Source of the DNA: Ilex aquifolium
Taxonomy: Eukaryota; Streptophyta; Magnoliopsida; Aquifoliales; Aquifoliaceae
Length of the DNA: 64,000 bases
NCBI GenBank assembly: GCA_951799425.1
Contig: OX637394.1
Location: forward strand, 36,864,001 to 36,928,000
Direction of reading: 5' to 3'
The notes beneath the pieces were generated by a model that did not search any database, was not told where the DNA came from, and worked only from the letters and a program-made list of their open reading frames with translations. Positions within the stretch are counted from its first letter, which is position 1; each line of letters begins with the position of its first letter. The position numbers and the translations under genes are program-made. Below, piece after piece: positions 1 to 12,160 of the stretch.

Positions 1-265
1 GCCTTGATTTTTTGAATCTTTGGACTCATCATGACCATGAAATGCTAACCCTTGACATAAAAGGAATTGAACACAATCAACTTCTACAGTTAATTGAACT
101 CAATACTCCTTTCGAGCCTGATTTGATTGCTTAGAATAAGCAATTTCAATATGTTGCTTCTGATACATTAGATTTTGGAACTTTCTCCAATTCTCATTAT
201 GAGCATTATTTGGACATCCAACATGAATTTAAAATCTTTCTTTCTTCTTCCAATTATTGAATTCC
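1..265 (-). pseudogene. TTF-type zinc-finger / hAT-dimerisation family protein, downstream part
   Basis: Read on the minus strand from 265 to 1 this continues the reading frame of 8781-9178 once element A and one copy of its 5-bp target duplication are removed. The junction reads through FNNWKKKERF, a characteristic stretch following the TTF zinc finger in plant hAT-derived (ZMYM1-like) proteins, then NNAHN, QKQHIE, DCVQFLLCQGLAFHGHDES, all familiar from that family. In-frame stops occur just after KKKERF (TAA) and after ARKEY (TGA, probably from CGA), so the copy is dead. The rest of the gene lies outside the window. Family assignment is from recognised motifs; whether it was a domesticated host gene or a transposase remnant is not decidable here. 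Confidence 0.8.
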
Positions 266-1430
266 TGTAAACCCCTACATGTAATAGAACTTATACCAAC
301 TATGTTGATATACAAATGTATGTTGTATATGTTTGGGTTGGTTTTGGAAGTGTTTGGAATGGAGCGGAAATTTGAAATGTGAAATGCACAGGGCATTTGG
401 GGCAGATCAGGCAAAGCGTATCGGTACGACGAACTCCAGTAGCCTTAGCGTACCGGTACGCATACCGGTACAGTTTGGCGGACTTCCTGATTTTCTGATT
501 TCCTTCTCTCCTTGGCTATCCCCAAGCTACCTTTCCATCCTTATTTGCCTCAAATAGTTTGGGGTGATGTTATAGATACTATGGATGGTGGTATGTTGGG
601 TCTAGGAGGGGTCAATCGATTAAAAATATACATAGGCCGTGTATTTTAAAATTTCGGTAAATTTACTTTAGTAGTATGATAAATCATAAAACTAAATATT
701 TTTAGGATAAAATAACAATAAAAATGAATTCGGAACGTCTAAAAACCTTAGGGTGGTCATAGAGATCAAAATGGAGATAGTTAGTGGCAAAATTGTAATT
801 TCATGGAAAAATGTAATTTTTGGCCCTGTGAACAGTAAAAATTGGGATTTGGAAGGCTTAAAACACCATTTTCATTCCATTTTTCTCTCATTCTTGCACA
901 CCACTCTCAACCCACACCTCTTAGAATCCTAAAGGAAGACTAAGGGAAAAAGAAAAGGGAGGAAGGAGGTCTATAGAGCTTGGGTTAGCTTGGAAATCTT
1001 GATTCAAGGTAGGGGTTTTCTTCCATTCTCTTGCATTGAGGCTAGGGCATACATATATGCACATTCTTTGGACTCTAAATCTTATATACTTGCTATGAAA
1101 TTTTTGATTCTTGATGTTTATGCAAATGTGGTCATATTTTAAACAATACTATGGTGGAATCACCATTAAAACTCTTTTCTTGGTCTCAAATCCTAGTTCT
1201 CAAGGAGAAAGGGGTTTTTCTCTTGATTTCTCATTGATTCTTGAATTCAAAAACTTTAGTGCTTGAAATTGAACCACAAAATAATATTTATGAGGACCTC
1301 TTGTATATCTTCTCACATTGTCTCTATTGTGCTACTTTATGAAAAAATTTGGGGATTTTTGGGAATGGCTTGTTGTTTTTGAGAAATTGTGGATATTGTA
1401 TTTCTTGTATGGTTTTTTTGATAAACATGG

Positions 1431-1509
1431 GTAAGAGGTTCCTTGTAAGGATGCTCATGCCAAAGAAACAAGACCTTGAGGGTGAGAGGTTCCTTGTAAG
1501 GATGCTCAT
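1431..1509 (+). other. Hairpin pair with conserved 18-nt loop (family A)
   Basis: Two copies of the loop AGGTTCCTTGTAAGGATG (1436-1453 and 1487-1504) flanked by short arms. The second copy has GTGAG/CTCAT (five pairs, one G-U); the first has GTAAG/CTCAT with one mismatch. The same loop occurs six times in each D LTR. Confidence 0.5.
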
Positions 1510-1790
1510 GCCAAAGAGAATAATATTATATCATGTGTGGGTTATTGGTTTACTTTTGGGAAATTGTATGGCTCCATGTTGGTAGTTGGTTTCACCTCTC
1601 CGTTTAACTTTATTGTTGTTCGTAAACTAGAGATCTATTAAAATGTCACGATTTTCCTTCAAAAGTTTATATATATGATATTTGTGAAATGAGACCGACT
1701 TGTTTTATATTTTTTTCTAAACCTTGTTCGAGTTTGGGAGAATGTTGCTACAGAGCTTAGTGCTCACCCTCTACAAATAATATCTTTTCA

Positions 1791-1883
1791 GATCATGGTT
1801 TGGAGGAAGAGCTCGGAGATGACGAGCAGGTGCTTTGGGAAGCTCAAGTTGATGGGCGTGTAGATCCGGAAGGAACTGTATAG
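1791..1883 (+). other. Putative 3' exon of LTR transcript encoding conserved 30-codon peptide (A, 5' LTR)
   Basis: After TTTTCAG the frame starting GAT at 1791 runs 30 codons to TAG at 1881-1883. It begins DHGLEEELGD and ends DGRVDPEGTV. The start is set by alignment to the other LTR families, all 30 codons long; there is no in-frame ATG. If CAG is the acceptor the intron is phase 1 and the first codon is completed by the last G of the upstream exon. Confidence 0.55.
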
Positions 1884-2182
1884 GATTGTCCCTTTTTTGT
1901 TCTAGACTAGGAGATTCCTTTTGAGAATATTGTTTACATTAATGTTTTGGTTATTCCGCTGCGAACTAATAGTTGATTTTTGGGATGTAATTGCCCTAGT
2001 TAGGCATATTTCTTTTGGATGTAATGGCCATGGTTTGACTTTTTCTTTTGGGATGATGATGTAGATATCATGTATGATGAATGAAATTTTTATTATGGAT
2101 GGAATTTATTAGTTGCTCTCATGATGTGAATGGTTTTAAATAGTAATGCCGACCAAGGGGGATTTTGGGGCGTTACAAATTT

Positions 2183-2194
2183 TGGCATCAGAGC
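2183..2194 (+). other. Primer-binding site, initiator-Met tRNA (A)
   Basis: TGGCATCAGAGC begins five bases after the 5' LTR; it differs by one base from TGGTATCAGAGC, the complement of the plant initiator-Met tRNA 3' end. Confidence 0.85.
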
Positions 2195-2368
2195 CTAGGC
2201 TTTAGGTCTTACATGAGAGCTGTAGGTTATGGATTACCACTAGGGAAGTAGGATTAGGTTAAAGGAAATTATTGATTTAAGTTTTTATGCAAGCATCATG
2301 CTTTAGATTAAAGTGATAGTTAGGATGTCTTGTACGTCAAGGAACTAAACTGTGAATTGATGTGCAGG

Positions 2369-5300
2369 ATGGATGGTAGACGTGGACGTGGACGAGGACG
2401 TGGTGGCCAAGCACACCCACCACCACCACCACCTCCCGATGCCATGAATGGCATTTATCAATGCTTACGGGAGCTAACCACTTTGGTACAACACCAAAAT
2501 GGGAACAACAACCACAATGGTGGGGTTCATCCTTTGGCTCAGGAACCGGGCAACGGGGACGGCAACCGAAGGATGGTAGTTCTTCGGGAATTTCTGAGGC
2601 AACACCCGCCCACCTTTCAAGGGAGCTCTAACCCTTTGGATGCGGATAAATGGATCCACCGGGTGAAGAAGATATGTGACGGCATGGGGATAGCTGAGGA
2701 TCTTCGGGTCGGCTTGGCTACTTATCTATTAGAGGGGGAGGCCGACCATTGGTGGGACTCAGTGAAAAGGAGAAGGAACACGGATGCTTTTACTTGGGAG
2801 GAGTTCGACCAAATCTTCCACGACAAGTACTTTTCAGAATCAGTAAGAGACAAAATGAAGGCCGATTTTCTTGCTCTCCGACAGGGCAGCATGACGGTGG
2901 CCGAGTACGAGAGGAGGTTTGATGAGCTATCCCGTTATGCTACAGAGTTTACATCTACTGAGGCCAGCAGGGCCAAGTGCTTCGAGCAGGGCTTGAGGCC
3001 TGTCATTCGGGAGAAGTTGGTGGCCCTTAAGATCCGGGAGTATGGGGATCTGGTTGACCGAGCTGCACTTGTGGAACGAGATATAGAGGACAGTCAGCGA
3101 CGACAGAGCTTCGCGAGAGGAGGTCAGATCAGGACGGGCACTAGCAGCAATGGAGTTCAGAGAACGGCACCTTATCGTCGCCCAGACCAGGCAGTGGGAC
3201 CTAGACCTCAGATAGCCCGAGGGGCCGGAGGTGTGCCCAAGGAAGCAGGCACTAACCCACGATCCTGCTTTGCATGTGGAGGTGTGGGACATATTCGGAT
3301 GCATTGTCCGATTTTTCCACCTCAGATGACTATCCAGACAACAGAACAGGTACCAACAAACAAGCCACCTCTACAAAGGCTAGCACAGCAGCGACCGTTA
3401 CAAGCTCAAGCCCTTGGCGGCGCCAATCAAGGGAGAGTGTTTGCTTTGACCCAACCGGAGGAGGACGCTTCCAATGCCGTAGTAGAAGGTATCGTACTTC
3501 TTTATAATTCTTGGGCCCGAATTTTATTTGACCCCGGTGCTACACATTCATTCATATGCACGAGTTATGCACTTAATCTAGGTTTGGATTTTGGGAAACT
3601 TGAACATGCTTTGAGTATTGATATACCGACGGGAGAACGGTTGGATACAACAAGGGTGTGTAGAGGATGTGTGCTTCATATTGGGGAGTAAGAGTTGATT
3701 GTAGATTTGGTTGTGTTAGACATGAAGGGGTACGACATTATATTTGGGATGAATTTGTTGTCCGCTTTCCGTGCGGTGATGGATTGTTTTCGTAAGCGGA
3801 TCTCATTCCAATCACCGGGAGGGGTAGTCTTTAATTTCATGAATGATCGCCATTCTTCCCATCCATTTCTTACTACGGGTAGTAGATTCTTGAAAGCTAA
3901 GGCGGGGAGCCACTTGAGTTTCTTAGCTAGCTTGATGGGAGATGATCGGGATAGATCCCAACCGGATGTGATATTGATAGTATCGGATTTTTTGGATGTT
4001 TTTCCCGATGAATTACCTGGGTTACCCCCACAACAAGAGATTGAATTTAAGATTGATCTCTATCCGGGAACCGAACCCATATCCATTGCTCCCTATAGAA
4101 TGGCACCTTTGGAGTTGAAGGAGCTAAGGAAGCAGTTAGACCATCTGTTGGCTATTGGGTTTATCCGTTTGAGTATTTCACCTTGGGGAGCCCCGGTCCT
4201 CTTTGTGAAGAAGCATGACGAAACGCTTTGGTTATGCACGGACTACCGAAGGTTAAATCGGGTGACAGTGAAGAATAAATACCCATTACCACGAATAGAC
4301 GACTTATTTGATCAGTTGAGGGGTTCTAAGTATTACTCCAAGATTGATCTTCACACTGGGTACCATCAACTACGGATTAAGGAGGAGGATATTCCTAAGA
4401 CAGTTTTCCGTACCCTATATGGTCATTTCGAATATACGGTGATGCCGTTCGGACTGACTAATGCACCAACAGCCTTCATGGATTTGATGCACAGTGTATT
4501 TCGGCCATACCTCGATCAGTTTGTCATTGTGTTCATTGATGACATCTTGATTTATTCACAGACCCAAGAGGAACATGCACGCCACCTCTCGATTGTGCTA
4601 CAGACGCTGAGAGAGCATAAGTTGTATGCGAAGATGAGTAAATGCGAGTTTTGGATGAAGGAAGTGAAATTCCTTGGGCATGTTGTGTCCAAGCAGGGAG
4701 TAGCTGTTGATCCTGCAAAGATTGAAGCCGTGATGAAATGGGAACCACCGAAGAATATGACTGAAGTACGTAGTTTCTTGGGTTTGGCAAGCTATTACCG
4801 GAGGTTTGTAGAAGGTTCTCAAAGCTTGCGATACCGATGACTCGCCTTACAAAGAAAGGGGAGAAATTCTTGTGGACTCAAGAGTGTGAACTTGCTTTTC
4901 GCACTTTGAAGGAGAAGTTGACAACAACCCCTGTTCTCATTATTCCGAACAGTGGGGAAGGATACGATGTTTACACCGATGCTTCACTACGAGACTTGGG
5001 ATGTGTGTTAATGCAAGGAGGCAAGGTAGTTGCTTATGGCTCGAGGCAACTCAAGACTCATGAGCAGAACTATCCCACTCACGACTTGGAGTTAGCCGCT
5101 GTGGTTTTTGCTCTTAAGTTGTGGAGGTGCTACTTGTATGGAGAGAAATTTCAAGTGTTCTCGGATCATAAAAGAGTCAAGTATGTGTTCACACAGAATG
5201 ACTTGAATCTTCGGCAGAGAATGTGGGTTGAGTATCTAGAAGATTATGATTTCACACTCACCTACCATCCGGGGAAGGCTAATGTAGTCGCAGATGCACT

Positions 5301-6866
5301 TAGCAGGAAGTCTCGGGGTGAACTTAATGCTCTTGCAAGTAAATGGAAGATGAGGGATGCCCTTGGAGACTATGATTTATGGGTTGGAGAAGATAGATCT
5401 CGGCCATGCCTATTCAATCTTGTAGCCCAACCTACCCTCCAACATAGGGTTGTGGAGTTACAATGCTTGGATCCTGACTTAGAGTCCATTCGAGCTAAAT
5501 TGAAAAATGGGGAAACGATGGAAGGTTGGTCTTTGAGGAATGGAGAACTGAGATACGGGGAGAAGCTATGTGTCCCATGTGATTCGTCTCTAAAGGAGGA
5601 GATACTTGGAGAGTGTCATCGCTCTAAGTTTGTTATTCACCCTGGTAGCACAAAAATGTATAGGGACATGAAGCGTCAATTTTGGTGGAAGGGAATGAAG
5701 AAGGATGTGGCAAGGTTCATAGCACGATGTGCGGTGTGCCAGCAGGTGAAGATCGAACATCAAAAGCCAGGAGGATTACTACAGTCTTTGCCTATCCCAG
5801 AGTGGAAGTGGGATCACATCACTATGGATTTTGTGTCGGGTTTACCACGGACGTCGCGCGGACATAATGCAGTATGGGTTATTGTGGATAGACTCACCAA
5901 GTCCGCTCATTTCTTGGGTATGAAGACCACGAACACGTTCGAGACTTTGAGCAAGCTCTATATCCGTGAGATTGTTAGGTTGCCCGGAGTTCCGCTCTCT
6001 ATTGTGTCGGATCGTGATTCTCGATTTGTGGCGCGATTCTGGCAAAGCCTACAACAAGCTATGGGGACAGAGTTACATTTCAGCACAACTTTTCATCCCC
6101 AAACGGATGGCCAATCCGAGATGGTGATACAAATTGTGGAAGACATGTTACGTGCTTGTGTATTGGATTTCAAGGGAAGCTGGAGTGAGCATTTGTCGTT
6201 GGTGGAATTTGCATATAACAACAGCTATCAGGCAAGTATTGGAATGGCTCCGTATGAGGCACTGTATGGAAGGCCATGTAGGTCCCCGACTGTTGGCTTG
6301 AAGCGGGGGAGAGTAGCTTATTTGGGTCGGAGATCGTGCGGGAGACTACAGAGAAGATTCAGCTTATCCGGGAGAGGCTACGCACAACACAAAGTAGACA
6401 GAAAAGCTATGCGGATCGAAGACGGAGACCATTGGAATTCCAAGAGGGGGACTATGTGTTCCTGAAAGTGTCACCCAAAAAGGGAGTGTTTAGATTCGGC
6501 AAGAAGGGAAAGTTAGCGCCAAGGTATACCGGGCCATTTGAAGTGATCAAAGTTGTGGGCAAAGCGGCGTATCAGTTACGGTTACCAGCTCAGTTGACAG
6601 GGGTATATGACGTGTTCCATGTGTCGATGCTGAGGAAGTGTCAATCGGATACAACGCGGGTCGTGGACTTGGAAGATATAGAAGTTCAAGATGGAGCAAC
6701 ATATGAAGAACAACCGGTGAAGATTCTTGATGCTAAGGAGAAGGTGTTTCGCAACAAAGTCATTAAATTGGTGAAAGTCTTGTGGCAACATCATGGGGTG
6801 GAGGAAGCTACCTAGGAACCCAAGCTGGAGATGCGAGAGAAGTACCCTCATTTGTTCGCTACTTAA
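2369..6866 (+). pseudogene. gag-pol: Element A gag-pol polyprotein (broken)
   Basis: The start is ATG at 2369, giving MDGRRGRGRGRGGQ followed by a polyproline run, as in elements B and D. Gag core is followed by one CCHC zinc knuckle (CFACGGVGHIRMHC near 3268). The protease motif is DPGATHSF instead of DSGATHSF, so the catalytic triad is altered. TAA at 3689 interrupts the frame where B has CAA. RT has FIDDILIYS near 4534. A single-base loss near 4816 shifts frame; RNase H (VYTDAS) and integrase (zinc-binding HHCC region, then MDFVSGLP and VSDRDSRF) follow in 4837-6290. A second frameshift near 6290 precedes the chromodomain segment at 6336-6866, which has TAG at 6813 where B encodes Trp. The residue E of the DDE triad is present in DGQSE. 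Confidence 0.93.
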
Positions 6867-6908
6867 GGTAAGTTTCGAGGATGAAACTTTCTCTAAGGGG
6901 GGGTGGAT
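6867..6908 (+). promoter_or_regulatory. Palindrome and polypurine tract (A)
   Basis: Directly after the stop lies an inverted repeat AAGTTTCG-aggA-tGAAACTT (6870-6889), then AAGGGGGGGTGGA adjacent to the 3' LTR, the plus-strand primer. The same palindrome-plus-tract order is found in B, C, D and F. Confidence 0.8.
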
Positions 6909-8085
6909 TGTAAACCCCCACATGTCATAGAACTTATACCAACTATATTGATATACAAATGTATGTTGTATATGTTTGAGTTGGTTTTGGAAGGGTTTGG
7001 AATGAAGTGGAAATGTGAAATGTGAAACGCACAGGGCATTTGGGGCAGATCAGGCAAAGCGTACTGGTACGCGTACCGGTACGACGAACTCTAGTAGCCT
7101 TAGCGTACCGGTACGCATACCTGTACGGTTTGGCGGACTTCCTGATTTTCTGATTTCCTCCTCTCCTGGGCTATCTCCAAGCTACCTTTCCATCCTTATT
7201 TGTCTCAAATAATTTGGGATGATGTTATAGATACTATGGATGGTGGTATGTTGGGTCTAGGAGGGGTCAATAGATTAAAAATATACATAGGCCGTGTATT
7301 TTAAAATTTCGGTAAATTTACTTTAGTAGTATGATAAATCATAAAACTAAATATTTTTAGGATAAAATAACATTAAAAATGAATTCGGAACGTCTAAAAA
7401 CCTTAGGGTGGTCATAGAGATCAAAATGGAGATAGTTAGTGGCAAAATTGTAATTTCATGGAAAAATGTAATTTTTGGCCTTGTGAACAGTAAAAATTGG
7501 GATTTGGAAGGCTTAAAACACCATTTTCATTCCATTTTTCTCTCATTCTTGCACACCACTCTCAACCCACACCTCTTAGAACCCTAAAGGAAGACTAAGG
7601 GAAAAAGAAAAGGGAGGAAGGAGGTCTATAGAGCTTGGGTTAGCTTGGAAATCTTGATTCAAGGTAGGGGTTTCCTTCCATTCTCTTGCATTGAGGCTAG
7701 GGCATACATATATGTACATTCTTTGGACTCTAAATCTTATATACTTGCTATGAAATTTTTGATTCTTGATGTTTATGCAAATGCGGTCATGTTTTAAACA
7801 ATACTATGGTGGAATCACCATTAAAACTATTTTCTTGGTCTCAAACCCTAGTTCTCAAGGAGAAAGGGGTTTTTCTCTTGATTTCTCATTGATTCTTGAA
7901 TTCAAAAACTTTAATGCTTGAAATTGAACCACAAAATAATATTTATGAGGATCTCTTGTATATCTTCTCACATTGTCTCTATTGTGCTACTTTATGAGAA
8001 AATTTGGGGATTTTTGGGAATGACTTGTTGTTTTTGAGAAATTGTGGATATTGTATTTCTTGTATGGTTGTTTTGATAAACATGG

Positions 8086-8113
8086 GTGAGAGGTTCCTTG
8101 TAAGGATGCTCAT
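8086..8113 (+). other. Single conserved-loop hairpin (A, 3' LTR)
   Basis: GTGAG, 18-nt loop AGGTTCCTTGTAAGGATG, CTCAT. One copy here against two in the 5' LTR. Confidence 0.45.
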
Positions 8114-8393
8114 GCCAAAGAGAACAATATTATATCATGTGTGGGTTATTGGTTTACTTTTGGGAAATTGTATGGCTCCATGTTGGTAGTTGGTTTCACC
8201 TCTCCGTTTAACTTTATTGTTGTTCGTAAACTAGAGATCTATTAAAATGTCACGATTTTCCTTCAAAAGTTATATATATGATATTTGTGAAATGAGACCG
8301 ACTTGTTTTATATTTTTTTCTAAACCTTGTTCGAGTTTGGGAGAATGTTGCTACAGAGTTTAGTGCTCACCCCCTACAAATAATATATTTTCA

Positions 8394-8486
8394 GATCATG
8401 GTTTGGAGGAAGAGCTCGGAGATGACGAGCAGGTGCTTTGGGAAGCTCAAGTTGATGGGCGTGTAGATCCGGAAGGAACTGTATAG
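8394..8486 (+). other. Putative LTR 3' exon, 30-codon peptide (A, 3' LTR)
   Basis: Same frame and product as at 1791-1883, ending at TAG 8484-8486. Confidence 0.55.
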
Positions 8487-8780
8487 GATTGTCCCTTTTT
8501 CGTTCTAGACTAGGAGATTCCTTTTGAGAATATTGTTTACATTAATGTTTTGGTTATTCCGCTGCGAACTAATAGTTGATTTTTGGGATGTAATTTTCCT
8601 AGTTGGGCATATTTCTTTTGGATGTAATGGCCATGGTTTGGCTTATTCTTTTGGGATGATGATGTAGATATCATGTATGATGAATGAAATTTTTTTTATG
8701 GATGGAATTTATTAGTTGCTCTCATGATGTGAATGGTTTTAAATAGTAATGCCGACCAAGGGGAATTTTGGGGCGTTACA

Positions 8781-9178
8781 ATTCCTCTTTAACAAAAGAG
8801 TCACCACTCCCTTGCTCCCCGATAACACTTCTCATTAGATAGCAACATAAGCAATAAGCGACTTCTTTTTTAATAATACACTCCAACCAACTGCCAAACT
8901 CATTGAACCAGGATGGACTAAAGCAACGAAATAGCTTGCCATATTTCTTTTGGCGAAAATTATGTTCACAGGGTTGACATGGGCCTTTTGTAGATATGCT
9001 TGCTAAATTTCATCCCGGTCATTAGGATGATAATCTGAAATTATAATTCTTAGCTCAGGATCCGCATGAAGATTTTCTAAGTTAACTCCTTCACGACTTT
9101 GCTTAGAACAATGTCATATGTCACCACCCTGATCATCTATTTCTTGACTAGGGGACGGTTGTTCCAATGTTGATTTTT
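8781..9178 (-). pseudogene. TTF-type zinc-finger / hAT-dimerisation family protein, upstream part
   Basis: Minus strand. An acceptor-like TTATAG ends at 9179; the exon then reads through an acidic N-terminal region, DPELR and SDYHPNDRDEI, then after one frameshift GPCQPCEHNF, FSPSWFNEF, AYCLCCYLM and GDSFVKEEFNNW, the classic TTF zinc-finger order with its conserved Cys residues. Stops are present at TGA (D-I-stop) and TAG (after RDEI). The frame continues into 265-1 after element A. A possible first exon is 9714-9732 (ATG, 19 nt, donor G/GTAATCC), joining in phase across a 535-bp intron; this start is inferred and weak. Confidence 0.8.
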
Positions 9179-10067
9179 CTATAAGAAACATATATATAGC
9201 TGATTAAAAAATGAATTTCTCTAATTAGATTCGAGTTTAATAGTTCGTAACAAATGACATAATGAACTAAACATAATGAAATTATAATCCATAAATCCAA
9301 AATATAATCCAAACTAGAATTTCAAACAATCAATCAAAGCAATTTAATCACATGGAAGAAAGATGACAGTAACCAAGCATCTCAGATTGCCAAACTGAAG
9401 CAAAGGTTGACAATGAATACTAATATGTCATAGGAAAAATTCATCGCATCGCAATAGTAAGCCTTCAAGGCTTCAACGAAAATCCAAGATAGCTGGGTGA
9501 TGACCCAAGACGAAACAAAGAAAACGTACATAGCTCCACAAATAATACACCAAACAACCATCAATGCTTGAATTCGGCAGGAACTAAACTAATTATGTAA
9601 TATGCAAATTTTGATTTAGTGCTATACTGCTATCCTTGGACATGTAAATCCCTATTTCCTAGTGGTTGAGAATCTATAGAAATTAGGAAAAAAAATTATG
9701 GTTAATGGATTACCTCTTTGTAGCTTCAACATTAAATTCAAGGGTTTCTTTATAGGCTGATTTGCATAACGATTGAACTAGTAGGCCGATTTATTAATGA
9801 ATATACCAAAGGAAGTAACCAAGATATTGAAGGAAGGAATTAAGATAGGACTGGTGAAGAAAGGGTAGAGACCGAAGTTCAAATGAAGAAGACGAGTAAA
9901 GGGTGTGAAAAGTGAGGGTGAGGGGGCCAAAGTTCTATTTAATAATTTGAAAATTACACTAATCCACTTTATACTTTATGAGAAATTTAGTGGAGGCAAG
10001 ATTCAGAAATTTTTGAAATTTTCAAAATTTTACCTAAGTCCCAAAAATTTTAATTTTTTTTTTGGAA
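9179..10067. other. AT-rich interval, mostly non-coding
   Basis: Contains the candidate 535-bp intron and tiny first exon (9714-9732, minus) of the zinc-finger pseudogene. Upstream of it nothing was recognised except A/T-rich sequence. Short open frames here have no family features. Confidence 0.5.
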
Positions 10068-11554
10068 AATGTAGTAAATTTAAATGTAAATAGAATTTCC
10101 AATAAATTTTGGTAAATCACAAGTATTTGAAGTCATGTGCGTTGTACGAGCACCTGTGTGCACAGATTTCATATCTAAACGAACAAAGTGCATCATTAGT
10201 AAGATTCACTATACAACGTTTTCGTTCATACTCATAAATCACTGAAATCATTTGTTTTCTATTATCTCCCATAAAATCAAATACTATGTCATTTTTCAAT
10301 GTCCCGTCTCAATTGATTTTTTTCCATGTGAACAACTAATTTTTTTCTCCTCATCACTCACCGAATACACTTTATCCCTATCATCTCACGTCACATGATT
10401 CATCTTATTGCCTTTACCTCTCATCTTTTTTTTAGGACATCACCGTTATCTCTCATCGCCGCCTCATTATTCGCTAGATTTTCCACATCAACCATTAATT
10501 CATCTTTTGCCGAGGGCATTTCCACATCCTTCTAACTCACCTTATTGCCCCTACAATTCTTAACACTCTTAAGACTGGAATTCTTAGAAACTCCATTACT
10601 GAATACCTTATTCTAAAACCTTGTGAATCATTTTTGACCTAGCACCCTTATGTATTCGAATTATTGCTTCATCTCAAAGGCAAATTTGCGCTTATTTCAC
10701 TTATGTATCGATGAAACTAAAGCCTCATCTAATACCGTACTGCTTTCCATTGACAACATAAATCAAGCAAAAATCTAAAACCACATGATCATATGAGATC
10801 AAACTTAAACCCTTTATGTTTACCCCCAAAAAAAAATCCCTAGAACCCTGAACAAAAACCTAGGGTCTCCTGATTGAAATTTAGATCAAAACAAACACCA
10901 CAAAGGATGATACATGGGTATAGATTTGATGGTATATCAAGTGTTAATTTCTAGGGAATCCCATTGAAAAACACATTCAGAGAGAAGAAAAATAGGTTTT
11001 TGATGAAATATAAGAGTGGAGGATGTACTTGTATAATTGGGGGAGCGACATAGACAACTTTAAATTCTAGTATGTCAAAACTACCCTTGAGAAATCAATG
11101 TGATGTTTCAAATTCCAGCATTTTTTATAAAGCCCCTATGGACTACCGATTGCAAAGTAGAGATGACAGGCCTATGTCAGGATACTTTATTCCCCCACCT
11201 TATCTAGAAAATAAGACTAACCAAATTCAAAGTTAAGATGGTAATAAGATAGGACTAAAGGTTATAATTTTTTTTTTCTCACCCTATTTGGATAATAAGA
11301 CTACCAAAAGCAAAGGAAAAATGGCAATAAGCACATCTAGGCTACGGTACTTTCTTCCCTGCCTTGCCTTTGTTGTGTTTTCACCTCAACCTTGTGTCGC
11401 CTCGAGGTCACCTTATCCTCTGACCTAGTTAAATCTTCCCTTTAATTCTCTGACCCAAGCCCATCCCAGCTATATATATACAAAAATAGAATTCATGTGC
11501 AAAGCTAGGCATGGAAGGAGATTGGATTCAAGATGGATCACAAATTAGAGAGAT
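10068..11554. repeat. Host ~2.2 kb repeat, copy 1 (partial)
   Basis: From 10068 (TGTAGTAAATTTAAATG) to about 11390 this matches the second part of copies 2-4 (24665 onward, 45540 onward, 47790 onward), including the run of C/T-rich sequence, the region around an ATG-like minus-strand exon and GGCAATAAGCACATCTAGGCT. The last ~160 bp before element B are not in the other copies. The minus-strand frame is full of stops. Confidence 0.75.
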
Positions 11555-11932
11555 CTTATTGTAAACCCCCACATTTGTATCGTTATATAGTAACCTAAGT
11601 ATGTTTGTTAATATATGTAATGATGTATGCATAAACTATGTACATGGTAAGAGTAGAAATAAAAATGTTAGTTGAGGTAATAGGGCATATTGTAGAAGTT
11701 TGGAAGCATTCCGGAGTGAAAGCACACTTTAGAGAGAGTTTGGGTAAAAAGGATTTTTGATACTTCCTTAGTAATTTGACCATAACTTTTTATCCTGATG
11801 TCCATTTGATCTGGAATTTGGACAGTATATGATATACTTCCAGGGCTACAAAATGGTATTTCACGAAAATTTTCCAAATCTACTTCTAAATAGGCCAAAA
11901 CATCACTGTACGTTTCAGCAGAACCTGGGATG

Positions 11933-12160
11933 ACGTTCGAACGTGAACCGACGTTCGAACGACAGTGAGCCACAGTACTTTGCCTTTGATGGAAAAACAA
12001 AAGTACTGAGAGCAAGTGACATTCGAACGCCAAAGTACGTTCGAACGTAAAACAACAATTTGCACTACTGACGTTCGAACGCCAAATGACGTTCGAACGT
12101 GATCAACGAATCAGAACACCAGATTTACGTCGGTTGAGATATTTTCTTCCCCTATAAATA
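11933..12160 (+). promoter_or_regulatory. CGTTCGAACG palindrome cluster and TATA box (B U3)
   Basis: Perfect or near-perfect palindromes at 11933-11944, 11951-11961, 12019-12029, 12036-12049, 12071-12081 and 12089-12100, followed by CCTATAAATA at 12151. The cluster ends ~50 bp before the TATA box. This is the likely core promoter; the role of the palindromes is inferred. Confidence 0.6.

Larger units (their letters stand above)
266..2177 (+). repeat. Element A 5' LTR
   Basis: 1912 bp, TG..CA. U3 holds a cluster of GTACCGGTAC palindromes near 420-470 (a 14-bp one at 448-461). A donor-like CAAG/GTAGGGG is at 1006-1015 and an acceptor-like TTTTCAG ends at 1791, followed by the 30-codon LTR peptide frame. 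A ~48-bp segment containing the GTAAGGATG hairpin is duplicated here (1431-1509) but single in the 3' LTR, which explains much of the 40-bp length difference. No clear TATA box was seen. Confidence 0.93.
266..8780 (+). mobile_element. Element A: Ty3/gypsy chromovirus (Tekay/Del-like)
   Basis: Complete LTR retrotransposon of about 8.5 kb. LTRs at 266-2177 and 6909-8780 both start TGTAAACCCC and end CGTTACA. The insertion is flanked by ATTCC at 261-265 and 8781-8785. A Met-type primer-binding site, gag-pol frame and purine tract occur in the expected order. It is inserted in the minus-strand zinc-finger pseudogene. The coding region has at least two nonsense codons and two frameshifts, so it cannot move by itself now. 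Confidence 0.95.
6909..8780 (+). repeat. Element A 3' LTR
   Basis: 1872 bp copy of the 5' LTR with scattered substitutions and small indels. It has palindrome GCGTACCGGTACGC at 7103-7116, a single GTAAGGATG hairpin at 8086-8113 and the peptide frame at 8394-8486. Confidence 0.93.

Noticed and set aside
229..557. Short open frames on both strands around the 5' edge of element A
   Set aside because: They cross the LTR boundary and overlap the zinc-finger pseudogene frame; no independent coding features.
2474..3304. Minus-strand frames opposite A gag (and similar ones in B and D)
   Set aside because: Shadows of the gag reading frame.
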